Assembly (NCBI GenBank): GCA_015231615.1
Contig: JADGBE010000022.1
Span: 1 to 52,679 of the forward strand
From: Desulfamplus sp.
GTDB taxonomy: Bacteria > Desulfobacterota > Desulfobacteria > Desulfobacterales > Desulfobacteraceae
Direction of reading: 5' to 3'
DNA: 52,679 nt
In this document: piece by piece, positions 44,701 through 51,070 of the stretch
Layout: every line of letters starts with the position of its first letter
Numbering within the stretch: the first letter of the stretch is position 1
Translations under genes and position numbers: made by a program
The notes under the pieces: model-generated
The model's database searches: none
What the model was told of the DNA's origin: nothing
What the model saw: the letters and a program-made list of their open reading frames with translations, nothing else

Positions 44701-45483
44701 AAAGGACAAGTTTATCAAAAAGATACAGCGTCTTTAAATATCTGCCTTGATAAAGAGCATACAAATAATCTGCTTGGAAATGCACATCAAGCATTAAGAA
44801 CTCAGACAAACGATCTTCTTTTAACTGCCCTTGCACGGGCATTGTCATCATGGCATGGTCAATCTGCCACACGAATAAACTTGGAAGGTCATGGACGCGA
44901 AGATATTTTAAAGGGAGTTGATATTAATAGAACTGTTGGCTGGTTTACAAGTATGTATCCTGTTGTGCTTGAACTGCCTGACAATAACGACATATCATAT
45001 CAGGTAAAGCATATTAAAGAGACTTTAAGAAAAGTTCCCAACAATGGCGTTGGATATGGAATATTGCGTTATCTCACAGAAATAACCTCAACTAAGGCTG
45101 AAATTGAGTGGAACACCCTCCCATCAATAAGTTTTAACTACTTAGGTCAGTTTGACACTGATATTGCACAAGGATTCAGCATAGCTAAAGAGAGTGCCGG
45201 CAAGTGCATAGGCGATGATGTTGAAATAACCCAAGATATTGATATAAATTCAATTATAACAAAAGATGGCTTGGAAATATCTCTGACTTACAACACAAAA
45301 GCACTAACAAAAAGAGCTATGGAAAATCTTTTGGAGAATTTCAGGTCAGAATTGGAAACTGTTATTGATCATCTCATAAACAAAGCAGAGACAACTCTAA
45401 CCCCAAGCGATATTGATTTTGATGGTTTGGGAATTGATGAGCTTGATGATGTGCTTAATGGGATTGGTGGGGATAGTATTTAA
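38764..45483 (+). CDS. Nonribosomal peptide synthetase, A-T-C-A-T-E
   Basis: 2239 aa from the ATG at 38764 (GGAG 6 bases upstream). Domains: A1 (FTSGSTGDPKA about 149), T1 (DLGGNSLSA, Ser about 585), C (SHAQRRLW and HHIISDALS about 770), A2 (YTSGSTGLPKG about 1301), T2 (NVGGDSIKA, Ser about 1697), E (HHLIVDGISW about 1896, EGHGRE about 2041, NYLGQFD). There is no N-terminal C domain, so module 1 loads. There is no thioesterase or reductase. The tail (LTPSDIDFDGLGIDELDDVL) looks like a COM donor for a partner NRPS. Specificity residues aligned to GrsA read D-V-R-H-L-A-I-L-A-K (A1, unassigned) and D-V-F-W-I-G-G-V-F-K (A2, close to the valine code D-A-F-W-I-G-G-T-F-K). An X-(D-Val-like) dipeptidyl thioester is inferred. 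Two GC-rich palindromic repeats are inserted in frame. Confidence 0.93.
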   Translation: MDKKILHSVFEHIASQFPERIAIEEESRSISYKELNSGANKIAHALVKMGIGQGIVVGLSFSASIEYIMSNLAVQKAGAIFMPLDADAPPQRLAYMIKKTEPQIILDLLKIKEILSSDSYFKDSSADNNLYLTQNLGLTLDPQSPHYIIFTSGSTGDPKAILGKQVSMSHFINWEITTFGLDENVKTSLFAPTTFDVSFRDIFVPLLCGGTVCIPEATTIRNIPLLVDWMTKSRLTLVHCVPTLFRLIRKELKARKMADSEYQPLPDLQNILLAGEALYGTDVIDWMDLVGDRIKLTNIYGPSETTLAKIHYRITERPAEANKIMPLGEPITNTAILILKDNRLCKVGEIGEIHIKTPFRSHGYYKDPELTAQWFIQNPLTPDTDIIYKTGDLGRYQPDRKIEFIGRLDSQVKINGIRIELAEIESRLFTHHAIERPLIIAHTNPDHEARLVCYYTLKEPVSDGSDVANSVDSKASVKSDEAVKTSGSGNRVDLDPSQLRTFLAEYLPPYMIPSFFVRLKEFPLNINGKVDRKRLPKPEDLLYDRIPYAPPENEREVKLAAIFSEVLGIDKVGANTPFLDLGGNSLSAIRIISRIFAEFRVEVAIRDFFENPSIRQLAMLLDNLIKKSIEGSSSLKIEPVPLADSYPLSHAQRRLWILEKLDPNFIAYNIPGAYLIKGDLNIANLTEAFQAVIRRHESLRTVFKVIDGEPRQVILDELEFNLFVENISELEAVKAELKKDAATSFDMENGPLMRVRLFKVADAHVISMNIHHIISDALSQEILIKELLTYYEALCLEGLQFKEPLPPLNIHYKDYVAWHNIQEQGSKMQGAREYWKKRLSGDLPPLNLPTDNPRPMMQTAHGDRLTFELDPDIYSRLLDFSRNRQASLFMVLTAMIKVILYRYTGQEDIIVGTPIAARTHTDLENQIGLYINMLALRDKISPSDNFDKFLSKVRDTCSQAFEYQIYPFDRLVGELSLERDLSRNVGFDVMVVFHNQEQELPSVAGLTAEIVEFENPTAKYDLTFTFSADVASSNTSSNSFKGNNIDSDRKTLAVEIEYNTDLFFKERIIRLSNHFSTLASTILSDLNKPISHLEIMTSEEKEKVLFGFNKREVFYPKDKTVTELVEEHAARYPDDPAVAFEEKVLSYQELNNLSNILAHKLIKDFDIKNEQVVPILMEKSHWVIAAMLGILKSGAAYLPVNLSNPPDRIKFILQDAGCKVLLSDKNAISDKLAGLDDICTVIDVPAFFSGFANNQFSPTPAPLPNGEGDNYSLPLGRVGEGQNNIANPKVTRKSSDLGFVIYTSGSTGLPKGTLLEHRQMLRLIYKPDGVILKRGGRMSQTTAFSFDVHVFEIWGGLINGCCVCVPPEAAIVEAPRMKSYIQGHKLQTMWLTTSLFNQFVEADITMLEGVEQLIVGGEKLSTPHINRVKKRFPTMRVFDGYGPTENSVFTTLFEIEKFYTNEIPIGRPSANSKITILDANNQPVPIGIPGELCAWGDGVARGYLNRPDLNEKNFGRHPLFPNERMYRIGDMGSWDSDGIISYYGRNDDQVKVRGYRIELGEISNALMEHPDIQQTIIMVRTLADGFNKELVAYFTSKPEALKILNAQTLRAFLGERLPGYMIPAHFVGLEKMPLNPSGKVDRRNLPAPETMLSSSEDGSDAYTPKTPVEKTLLEVWQKVLGLSKIGIYDNYFNVGGDSIKAIQIVSLLAREDKLIEVRDIFQNPTIADLSRHVRQAKKAIDQAAVTGEVPLTPVQKWFFTHHKTSLHHFNQAQLISSSEPMNPESLKKALAAVQHHHDALRMTYNCPTPSSLPKGEGNITLSPVGRDGVGLIFGDIKGVEHPLDFEFIDLSKSPAPDVALTQQIEAAQSTINLENGPLMKSRLIRMPNGDRLLLILHHLIVDGISWRILSEDINTAYKQIEACESVKLPAKTHSFKTWAEAINQFATNSGTDLMEEINYWKSVESYQISELPFNGQSAAKGQVYQKDTASLNICLDKEHTNNLLGNAHQALRTQTNDLLLTALARALSSWHGQSATRINLEGHGREDILKGVDINRTVGWFTSMYPVVLELPDNNDISYQVKHIKETLRKVPNNGVGYGILRYLTEITSTKAEIEWNTLPSISFNYLGQFDTDIAQGFSIAKESAGKCIGDDVEITQDIDINSIITKDGLEISLTYNTKALTKRAMENLLENFRSELETVIDHLINKAETTLTPSDIDFDGLGIDELDDVLNGIGGDSI
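42534..42606 (+). repeat. GC-rich palindromic repeat inserted in frame in NRPS A2
   Basis: 73 bp of C-runs on the left (CCCCACCCCCGCCCCCCTCC) and G-runs on the right (TTGGGGAGGGTTGGGGAGGG) that pair as a long imperfect hairpin, with a smaller hairpin inside. It encodes SPTPAPLPNGEGD... in the loop between A-domain motifs A2 and A3. Base composition is quite unlike the surrounding AT-rich gene. A related copy lies at 44181-44253. Confidence 0.93.
44181..44253 (+). repeat. GC-rich palindromic repeat inserted in frame in NRPS E domain
   Basis: 73 bp beginning CCCCACCCCCTCCTCCCTCC and ending in GGGGAGGGACGGGGTGGGG, which pair as an imperfect hairpin. It encodes PTPSSLPKGEGN... after the HHDALRMTYN segment of the epimerization domain. 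Same length and design as the copy at 42534-42606, with many base differences, so the two are related but not a recent duplicate. Confidence 0.93.
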
Positions 45484-45495
45484 AGGAAACAAAAA

Positions 45496-46404
45496 ATGGC
45501 GATTCCTGATTTTCAGCTAATAATGCTTCCGCTTTTGAGGTTACTAAAAGATGGAAAGGAACACTCATCTCGTGAAGTTATAGACAAAATTGCTGATATA
45601 TTCAAACTTGCAGAAGAGGAGCGTAAAGAGCTTTTACCAAGCGGAGTACAGCAAGTGCTTGACAATCGTGTTGGCTGGGCAAGAACTCATCTTAAAAAAG
45701 CATGTTTATTAGAATCTACAAGACGAGGTCAGTTTAAAATAACTCAAAGAGGTTTAGACATTTTTAATCATGAACCTAAAGAGATAAATATAAAATTTCT
45801 TGAACAATATGAAGAGTTTAGAAATTTTAGAGTGGTAAAAAAATATAAAATTGAAGAAGCGTCAAATATTTATGAATCCTCAGAGACATCTCCTGCTGAG
45901 GCACTTGAAAACGCCTATCAACATCTTAGAGACACATTAGCAAAAGATATTTTGCTGCAAATTAAAGCAAATTCTTCGACTCTTTTTGAAAAAATAGTAG
46001 TTGAGCTTCTTGTAAGTATGGGTTACGGAGGCAGCAGAAAAGATGCGGGAAAAGCCATTGGAAAAAGCAGAGATGAAGGAATAGACGGTATAATTAAGGA
46101 AGATCGCTTGGGGTTAGATATTATCTACATTCAAGCAAAAAAATGGGAAAATACCGTTGGCAGACCAGAAATTCAAAAATTTGCTGGTGCTTTACAGGGT
46201 CAGCGTGCAAAAAAAGGAATATTTATTACAACTTCTGGATTTTCCAAAGATGCCCATGATTACGTGTCTAAGATAGATACAAAGATTGTGTTGATTGATG
46301 GAGAGCAATTAGCACAATTTATGATGGATCATAATATTGGTGTTACAAGCATTTCAAACTATGAAATCAAAAGAATTGACTCTGATTATTTTACAGAGGA
46401 ATGA
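45496..46404 (+). CDS. mrr: Mrr-type restriction endonuclease
   Basis: 302 aa, the length of E. coli Mrr (about 304). The N-terminal Mrr_N winged-helix part (LPLLRLLKDGKEHSSREVID to GQFKITQRGLDIF) is followed by the Mrr_cat PD-(D/E)XK fold. FEKIVVELLVSMGYGG is followed by catalytic D197 in DEGIDGII and Q213-x-K215 in YIQAKKW, then GIFITTSGFSKDA. It should cleave modified (methylated) DNA. It starts 12 bases after the NRPS stop with AAGG upstream and runs up to the KASIII gene, so it sits inside the biosynthetic operon. No methyltransferase is adjacent, as expected for a type IV enzyme. Confidence 0.92.
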   Translation: MAIPDFQLIMLPLLRLLKDGKEHSSREVIDKIADIFKLAEEERKELLPSGVQQVLDNRVGWARTHLKKACLLESTRRGQFKITQRGLDIFNHEPKEINIKFLEQYEEFRNFRVVKKYKIEEASNIYESSETSPAEALENAYQHLRDTLAKDILLQIKANSSTLFEKIVVELLVSMGYGGSRKDAGKAIGKSRDEGIDGIIKEDRLGLDIIYIQAKKWENTVGRPEIQKFAGALQGQRAKKGIFITTSGFSKDAHDYVSKIDTKIVLIDGEQLAQFMMDHNIGVTSISNYEIKRIDSDYFTEE

Positions 46405-46436
46405 GTAAAGTTAATATATTTTTTAAGGATAGATTA

Positions 46437-47486
46437 ATGCAAACAACCATTAAAGGCATAAAAATTCACAGCATCGCAACAGCCTTACCGCCTGATATTG
46501 AAGAGTTAAGCGAACTTGATATGATATTTGGAGAGGAAGATACAGGCAGAATTATCAAGACAAACGGAATTGAGCGTCTCCGTAAAGCACCAGAAGAGTT
46601 ATGCACCTCTGATTTATGCGTAGCAGCAGCCAATGTTTTCCTCAATCCTGAACTTATTGAAAATATTGATGGAATAGTCTTTGTCAGCCAGACTCCAGAC
46701 TATATTCTACCAGCTACATCTTGCACTATCCAACATCGGCTTGGTTTATCCAAAAGCTGTGCTGCGATTGACATAAATCATGGATGCAGCGGTTATATTT
46801 ACGGCTTGTATCAAGCATCAATGATGGTATCTTCTGGAGGCTGCCGTTCTGTGCTTATGTGTGCTGGTGATGTTTTAAGCCGTTATGTAAATATGTTTGA
46901 TAAAAATGAGAGAATGGTATTTGGCGATGCTGGAAGTGCAACTCTTATAACTCGCGGGGATAATGAGATCGGATTTTCATTCCACACTGATGGAAGCGGA
47001 GCAGAACATCTTATAATTAAAGCTGGAGCGTGCCGCAATCCTCGAAATGATGAAACTGCCAACGTATCTATGAGAGAAGATGGCGGTATGCGTTCAGATG
47101 AAGACCTTTTTATAAATGGCATTGAGGTTATGAATTTTTCATTACGAGAAGTGCCAAAAGTGGTTGCAGAGGCTCTTGAATCAGTTGGCTGGAATAAAGA
47201 AGATGCAACGCTTTTTGGTCTGCATCAGGCGAACAAATTTATTGTTGATTATCTGCGTAAGATGTTGAAAGTCTCTTCTGACAAAGTGCCAGTGGCAATG
47301 AAAGATACAGGCAACACCTCTGCTGCTTCAATTCCGTTGATGCTGTGTAAAGAAAAAGATCGCCTGATTCAAGACAAAATGCTCAATAAAGCAGTTCTTT
47401 GCGGGTTTGGTGTTGGTTTATCTTGCGGAACAGCAGCTCTTGATTTATCTGACGTGAATTTATTTGAACCAATTGAATTAGCTTAG
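46437..47486 (+). CDS. 3-oxoacyl-ACP synthase III family protein (KASIII/FabH-like)
   Basis: 349 aa from the ATG at 46437 (AAGGA, 7-base spacer). An in-frame ATG at 46401 overlapping the mrr stop is possible but has GAGG only 1-2 bases away. The thiolase fold carries the full FabH triad: C117 in NHGCSGY, H263 in LHQANKF and N293 in GNTSAA. It should condense an acyl starter thioester with malonyl-ACP. The next genes encode an ACP, a ketoreductase and an acyl-activating ligase, so it likely makes a short 3-oxoacyl chain dedicated to this locus rather than bulk fatty acids. Confidence 0.9.
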   Translation: MQTTIKGIKIHSIATALPPDIEELSELDMIFGEEDTGRIIKTNGIERLRKAPEELCTSDLCVAAANVFLNPELIENIDGIVFVSQTPDYILPATSCTIQHRLGLSKSCAAIDINHGCSGYIYGLYQASMMVSSGGCRSVLMCAGDVLSRYVNMFDKNERMVFGDAGSATLITRGDNEIGFSFHTDGSGAEHLIIKAGACRNPRNDETANVSMREDGGMRSDEDLFINGIEVMNFSLREVPKVVAEALESVGWNKEDATLFGLHQANKFIVDYLRKMLKVSSDKVPVAMKDTGNTSAASIPLMLCKEKDRLIQDKMLNKAVLCGFGVGLSCGTAALDLSDVNLFEPIELA

Positions 47487-47499
47487 ATGAATTATCGTA

Positions 47500-47530
47500 G
47501 ATTTGACAACTTTTTGAAAGTTATCAAATC
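47500..47530. terminator. Hairpin between KASIII and ACP genes (dispersed family)
   Basis: GATTTGACAACTTT (47500-47513) and AAAGTTATCAAATC (47517-47530) pair with a single C-A mismatch around TTG, followed by TTTAAAT. It resembles 32227-32263. Inside the operon it could attenuate transcription or serve as an RNA-processing site. Confidence 0.55.
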
Positions 47531-47578
47531 TTTAAATAGAATTTAACATCCCTGATGTTAGGAGATAGGGAAAAAATT

Positions 47579-47887
47579 ATGGCAACTGAATTATATAATA
47601 AATTAATAGAGTTAATAATTGTGCAGGCTGAAGAGTTAAATGAGGGGTTGAAAATTCAAATAGATGTGGCTGCTGGTGAAAATGCCGCTCTTTTTGGAGA
47701 AGGTGGAGTTCTAAAATCAATTGAGCTTGTCAATTTGATTGTTGCAGTTGAGCAGGCTGTAGAAGACGAATTTAATGTGTTTCTCACCTTAGCTGATGAA
47801 AAGGCAATGAGTCAGAAGAAAAGCCCGTTCCGCACAATTGGGGCGTTGGCTGCCTATATAGAAAAACGAATGCAGGAGGAATCATGA
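47579..47887 (+). CDS. Acyl carrier protein
   Basis: 102 aa from the ATG at 47579 (AGGG 8 bases upstream). The in-frame ATG at 47555 would start inside the Shine-Dalgarno area. The phosphopantetheine site is S47 in GGVLKSIELVNLIVAVEQ. The helix II pattern is typical, but Lys replaces the Asp of the usual DSL motif. The C-terminal block (MSQKKSPFRTIGALAAYI) is characteristic of dedicated ACPs found with KASIII/SDR/ligase sets in surface-modification and secondary-metabolite loci. It overlaps the SDR gene by 4 bases (ATGA), so translation is coupled. Confidence 0.85.
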   Translation: MATELYNKLIELIIVQAEELNEGLKIQIDVAAGENAALFGEGGVLKSIELVNLIVAVEQAVEDEFNVFLTLADEKAMSQKKSPFRTIGALAAYIEKRMQEES

Positions 47888-48621
47888 CAACTTCGTTTGG
47901 AAATGACGGCATAACTTCTCACAATTCTGCCCCTGTAACTCTGATCACAGGCACGAGTCGTGGCATTGGTCGCTTTTTAGCAAACCACTATCTTGAACAG
48001 GGACACAAAGTTATTGGTTGCAGCCGTAAACCAGCAGATTGGATACACCCAAATTATGAACATCATATAGCTGATGTTGCACAAGAATCTGATGTCAAGC
48101 AGGTGCTAAAGGCGGTTCGGACAAATCATGGCAGACTTGACAATCTCATTAACAACGCAGGTATTGCCGCTATGAACCATTTTTTGCTGACACCAACTTC
48201 TGTAGTTGAGAAGGTCTTTAACACAAACGTTGTTGGCACTTTTCTCTTCTGCCGTGAATCTGCCCGACTTATGAAAAAGAACAATTTTGGGCGAATCGTT
48301 AATTTCTCAACAGTTGCAGTGCCGCTTAAATTGGAAGGTGAGGCGGTTTATGCTGCCTCAAAAGCTGCTGTAATCTGTCTTACACAGGTGGCAGCCCGTG
48401 AATTTGCAGAATTTGGCATTACAGTCAATGCAGTAGGTCCAACACCAATCAAAACTGATCTTATTGCTGGTGTAAGTGAAGAGAAAATTGAGGCTCTGCT
48501 TAATCGTCAGGCTATACCACGCTTTGGCACTTTTGAAGATGTAGCCAATGTAATTGATTTTTTTCTTAAAAAAGAGAGCAGTTTTATAACTGGTCAAGTT
48601 GTTATGCTTGGTGGGGTTTAA
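47884..48621 (+). CDS. SDR family 3-oxoacyl-ACP reductase-like protein
   Basis: 245 aa. The Rossmann start is TGTSRGIG (residues 22-29), with NNAG at about 95 and catalytic Ser (FSTVA), Tyr156 and Lys160 (YAASK). FabG-like throughout, including VNAVGPTPIKTDL and the C-terminal FITGQVVMLGG. It most likely reduces the 3-oxoacyl-ACP made by the adjacent KASIII to a 3-hydroxyacyl-ACP using NADPH. The start is coupled to the ACP stop, and the ligase gene follows at 11 bases. Confidence 0.92.
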   Translation: MTTSFGNDGITSHNSAPVTLITGTSRGIGRFLANHYLEQGHKVIGCSRKPADWIHPNYEHHIADVAQESDVKQVLKAVRTNHGRLDNLINNAGIAAMNHFLLTPTSVVEKVFNTNVVGTFLFCRESARLMKKNNFGRIVNFSTVAVPLKLEGEAVYAASKAAVICLTQVAAREFAEFGITVNAVGPTPIKTDLIAGVSEEKIEALLNRQAIPRFGTFEDVANVIDFFLKKESSFITGQVVMLGGV

Positions 48622-48632
48622 AGGAGTTATAT

Positions 48633-49976
48633 ATGATAACATTTTTGAGAAACGCGTTTGAAGCCAATATAGATAATGATGCCTTAGTGTGGCAAAATCA
48701 GGTATATAAGTATAACGATTTACTAACAGCACTTGATTATTGGTCTTCTCATTTAGAAAATGCTAAGGTTGGTCCAAATCAAGTTGTGGCTCTTGAGGCT
48801 GATTTTTCCCCTAATGCTTTGGCATTGATGCTGGCACTGATTGACAGAAGGTGTGTGATTGTCCCTTTAAGTAGCACTGTGGCATCACAAAAAAATGAGT
48901 TTTGCCGTATTGCTGAAGTTGAACAGATAATTTCGGTCAATGCCGATGATGAGGTAAATATTATAGTTACCAATCAAAGTGTCATCAATCCATTGAATCA
49001 AAAATTAAAAGAGCTTAAACACCCAGGATTAATTCTTTTTTCTTCTGGCTCTACAGGCAAAAGTAAGGCAGCGTTGCACGATTTTGTGCCTCTTCTTGAA
49101 AAATTTAAAATACCACGTAAAACCTTACGGACATTGGCATTTTTACTCTTTGATCATATTGGAGGTATCAACACTCTTTTTTACACCCTTGCCAATGGTG
49201 GCTGTGCTGTAACATTAAAAGAACGCTCTCCTGAAGCTGTATGCAAGGCAATCCAAGATCACAAGGTTGAGCTTTTGCCCACATCACCTACTTTCATCAA
49301 CCTTCTTTTGCTGTCAGAAGTATGGAAAAATTTTGATCTCTCTTCTCTCAAACTTGTAACCTACGGCACAGAGGTTATGCCGCCAGCTACATTGCAGAGA
49401 TTTCACAATCTTTTTCCAAATATCAAATTACAGCAAACTTATGGATTATCTGAAATAGGAATATTGAGTTCAAAATCACGATCTCCTGACTCTTTATGGG
49501 TTAAAATTGGAGGTTCTGGAATTACATATAGAATTGTAGATGGAATACTCCACATAAAGACACCATCTGCAATGCTTGGTTATTTGAACGCCCAAAGTCC
49601 ATTTACTGAAGATGGCTGGTTTGATACAGGGGATCAGGTGGAAGTTGATGGCGAATATATCAAAATTTTAGGAAGAAAATCAGAGATCATCAATGTCGGT
49701 GGTGAAAAAGTTTGGCCAGTTGAGATTGAAAATGTTCTACTAACCATGTCAGGAGTAGAAGATGTAGCTGTTACTGGAAGGGCTAACCCAATCACTGGTC
49801 AGATGGTGCAGGCAAGAGTAAAACTTAGCACAGATGAAAGCCTGTCAGATTTTCGTAAAAGAATGCGTCAATATTGCAAAGATAAAATGCCCGCATATAA
49901 GATTCCTCAACAGGTTATTTTGGAAAATGAGGGTTTTCATGGTGGAAGATTTAAAAAAATCCGCAGACAGATATGA
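48633..49976 (+). CDS. AMP-forming acyl/aryl-CoA or acyl-ACP ligase
   Basis: 447 aa, a stand-alone ANL-superfamily adenylating enzyme. Motifs: phosphate loop LILFSSGSTGKSKAAL, aromatic motif TYGLSEIGIL, GWFDTGDQVEVDGEYIKILGRKSEIINVGGEKVWPVEIE, and the C-terminal lysine region GRFKKIRRQI. The N-terminal half is shorter than in NRPS A domains. It activates a carboxylic acid as acyl-AMP and passes it to CoA or, in this context, to the neighbouring ACP. GGAG lies 7 bases upstream. It is the last gene of the operon, with a strong hairpin 124 bases later. Confidence 0.9.
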   Translation: MITFLRNAFEANIDNDALVWQNQVYKYNDLLTALDYWSSHLENAKVGPNQVVALEADFSPNALALMLALIDRRCVIVPLSSTVASQKNEFCRIAEVEQIISVNADDEVNIIVTNQSVINPLNQKLKELKHPGLILFSSGSTGKSKAALHDFVPLLEKFKIPRKTLRTLAFLLFDHIGGINTLFYTLANGGCAVTLKERSPEAVCKAIQDHKVELLPTSPTFINLLLLSEVWKNFDLSSLKLVTYGTEVMPPATLQRFHNLFPNIKLQQTYGLSEIGILSSKSRSPDSLWVKIGGSGITYRIVDGILHIKTPSAMLGYLNAQSPFTEDGWFDTGDQVEVDGEYIKILGRKSEIINVGGEKVWPVEIENVLLTMSGVEDVAVTGRANPITGQMVQARVKLSTDESLSDFRKRMRQYCKDKMPAYKIPQQVILENEGFHGGRFKKIRRQI

Positions 49977-50099
49977 CAGAATCTTAGAAAAATATTTGAA
50001 ATAACTGAAAAAGAACTGGTGTTAAGGTCCGCAATTTTGTTGATAACTATTGATAAGCCTATCATTGGTTAATGACATTGGGCTTTTAGATGCTAAAAA

Positions 50100-50154
50100 A
50101 AAGACAGCAGGTTATGCTCAAATGGGCGAAATGAGCATAACTTTTGCTGTCTTT
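50100..50154. terminator. Bidirectional terminator between ligase and PstS-like genes
   Basis: AAAGACAGCA plus TTATGCTCA on the left pair with TGAGCATAA plus TGCTGTCTTT on the right, interrupted by a small internal loop. An A-run precedes and TTTAAAG follows. It lies between convergent genes, ending the biosynthetic operon on one side and the PstS-like transcript on the other. Confidence 0.85.
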
Positions 50155-50203
50155 AAAGCGAGCAGAAGAGATTATATAACCTTAACTTCTACTCAAAAGA
50201 GTG

Positions 50204-51037
50204 TTAATTCTTATTTTCTCTTGAAATAAAGCTTACCTTGCTTTTTTCAACAAATTTTCCACCTTCTGGAGAGTACAAAAAATCCATGAATTTGTGCATA
50301 TTTTTTGAAAGTTCTCCATTGGTTATTATGGACAACGATACAGTCAGAGGATAGGTTCCAGCCTTTACATCTGCCTTTTGGAACGGCAAAGCATCCAATT
50401 CAATCAGTTTTACCTTTTTACCTGTGCTACTCATACGAAGATATCCTATTGCTGATTTGTCAAGCTCAACTTCAGAACGAATCTCTCTAAGACTGCTAAC
50501 CTCTCTTATCTTGCCAACAGCCATCTTCTCTTTGCCAAGAATAAGTTTCTCAAAAGCAATTCTTTCCACAGCTTTTTTGTCCCGCAAAGTAAGCATACTT
50601 ATAACCCCTTTATCGCCTCCAACTTGTGACCAGTCAGTTATCTTGCCCTGAAGGATATCTTTAAGTTGTGAAGAGCTTATGGTCTTGATAGGGTTGTCTG
50701 AATGAACGACAAATACAATCACATCTTTGGCAAACAGATAGCTTTGGATTTCAGGATATAGCTCTTTTTCCTTTTCATTCAATGGTCGGTTTATCAACCC
50801 ATACTCTCTTGATTGTGTTCCTACAGCTTCAATAACATCTGCAACGTTATTTAGCTCTTTGTGAGTAATAGTTATCTCTGGATTTTTTGCATTAAAATCG
50901 CGAGAGACATTTTCAATGATATTGACAACCTCCCTAATACCTGCACCTCTTACCATTTCGCCAGCAAAGGCAAAGCAGTAGGGAATGGAGAGAGTTATCA
51001 AAAACGACTGTATAGATAACACTATTTTTTTAAACAT
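50204..51037 (-). CDS. PstS-like phosphate-type substrate-binding protein
   Basis: 277 aa. Signal peptide (KKIVLSIQSFLITLSIPYCFAFA). The mature part has the type 2 periplasmic-binding fold of the PstS-like group: MVRGAGIREVVNIIENV, GLINRPLNEKEKELYP, VIVFVVHSDNPIKTISSSQL, LKDILQGKITDWSQVGGDKG and PLTVSLSIITNG. It likely captures phosphate or another oxyanion in the periplasm. No pst permease is adjacent. Instead a DASS symporter lies 33 bases upstream on the same strand, so the two probably form one transcript. Confidence 0.86.
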   Translation of the reverse strand: MFKKIVLSIQSFLITLSIPYCFAFAGEMVRGAGIREVVNIIENVSRDFNAKNPEITITHKELNNVADVIEAVGTQSREYGLINRPLNEKEKELYPEIQSYLFAKDVIVFVVHSDNPIKTISSSQLKDILQGKITDWSQVGGDKGVISMLTLRDKKAVERIAFEKLILGKEKMAVGKIREVSSLREIRSEVELDKSAIGYLRMSSTGKKVKLIELDALPFQKADVKAGTYPLTVSLSIITNGELSKNMHKFMDFLYSPEGGKFVEKSKVSFISRENKN

Positions 51038-51070
51038 TTAACCTCCTTAACATTTACCAAGTATTATTTC

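Noticed and set aside
48358..48732. 124-aa minus-strand ORF opposite the SDR and ligase genes
   Set aside because: It is the shadow of two well-supported plus-strand genes, with no ribosome site and no recognisable domain.
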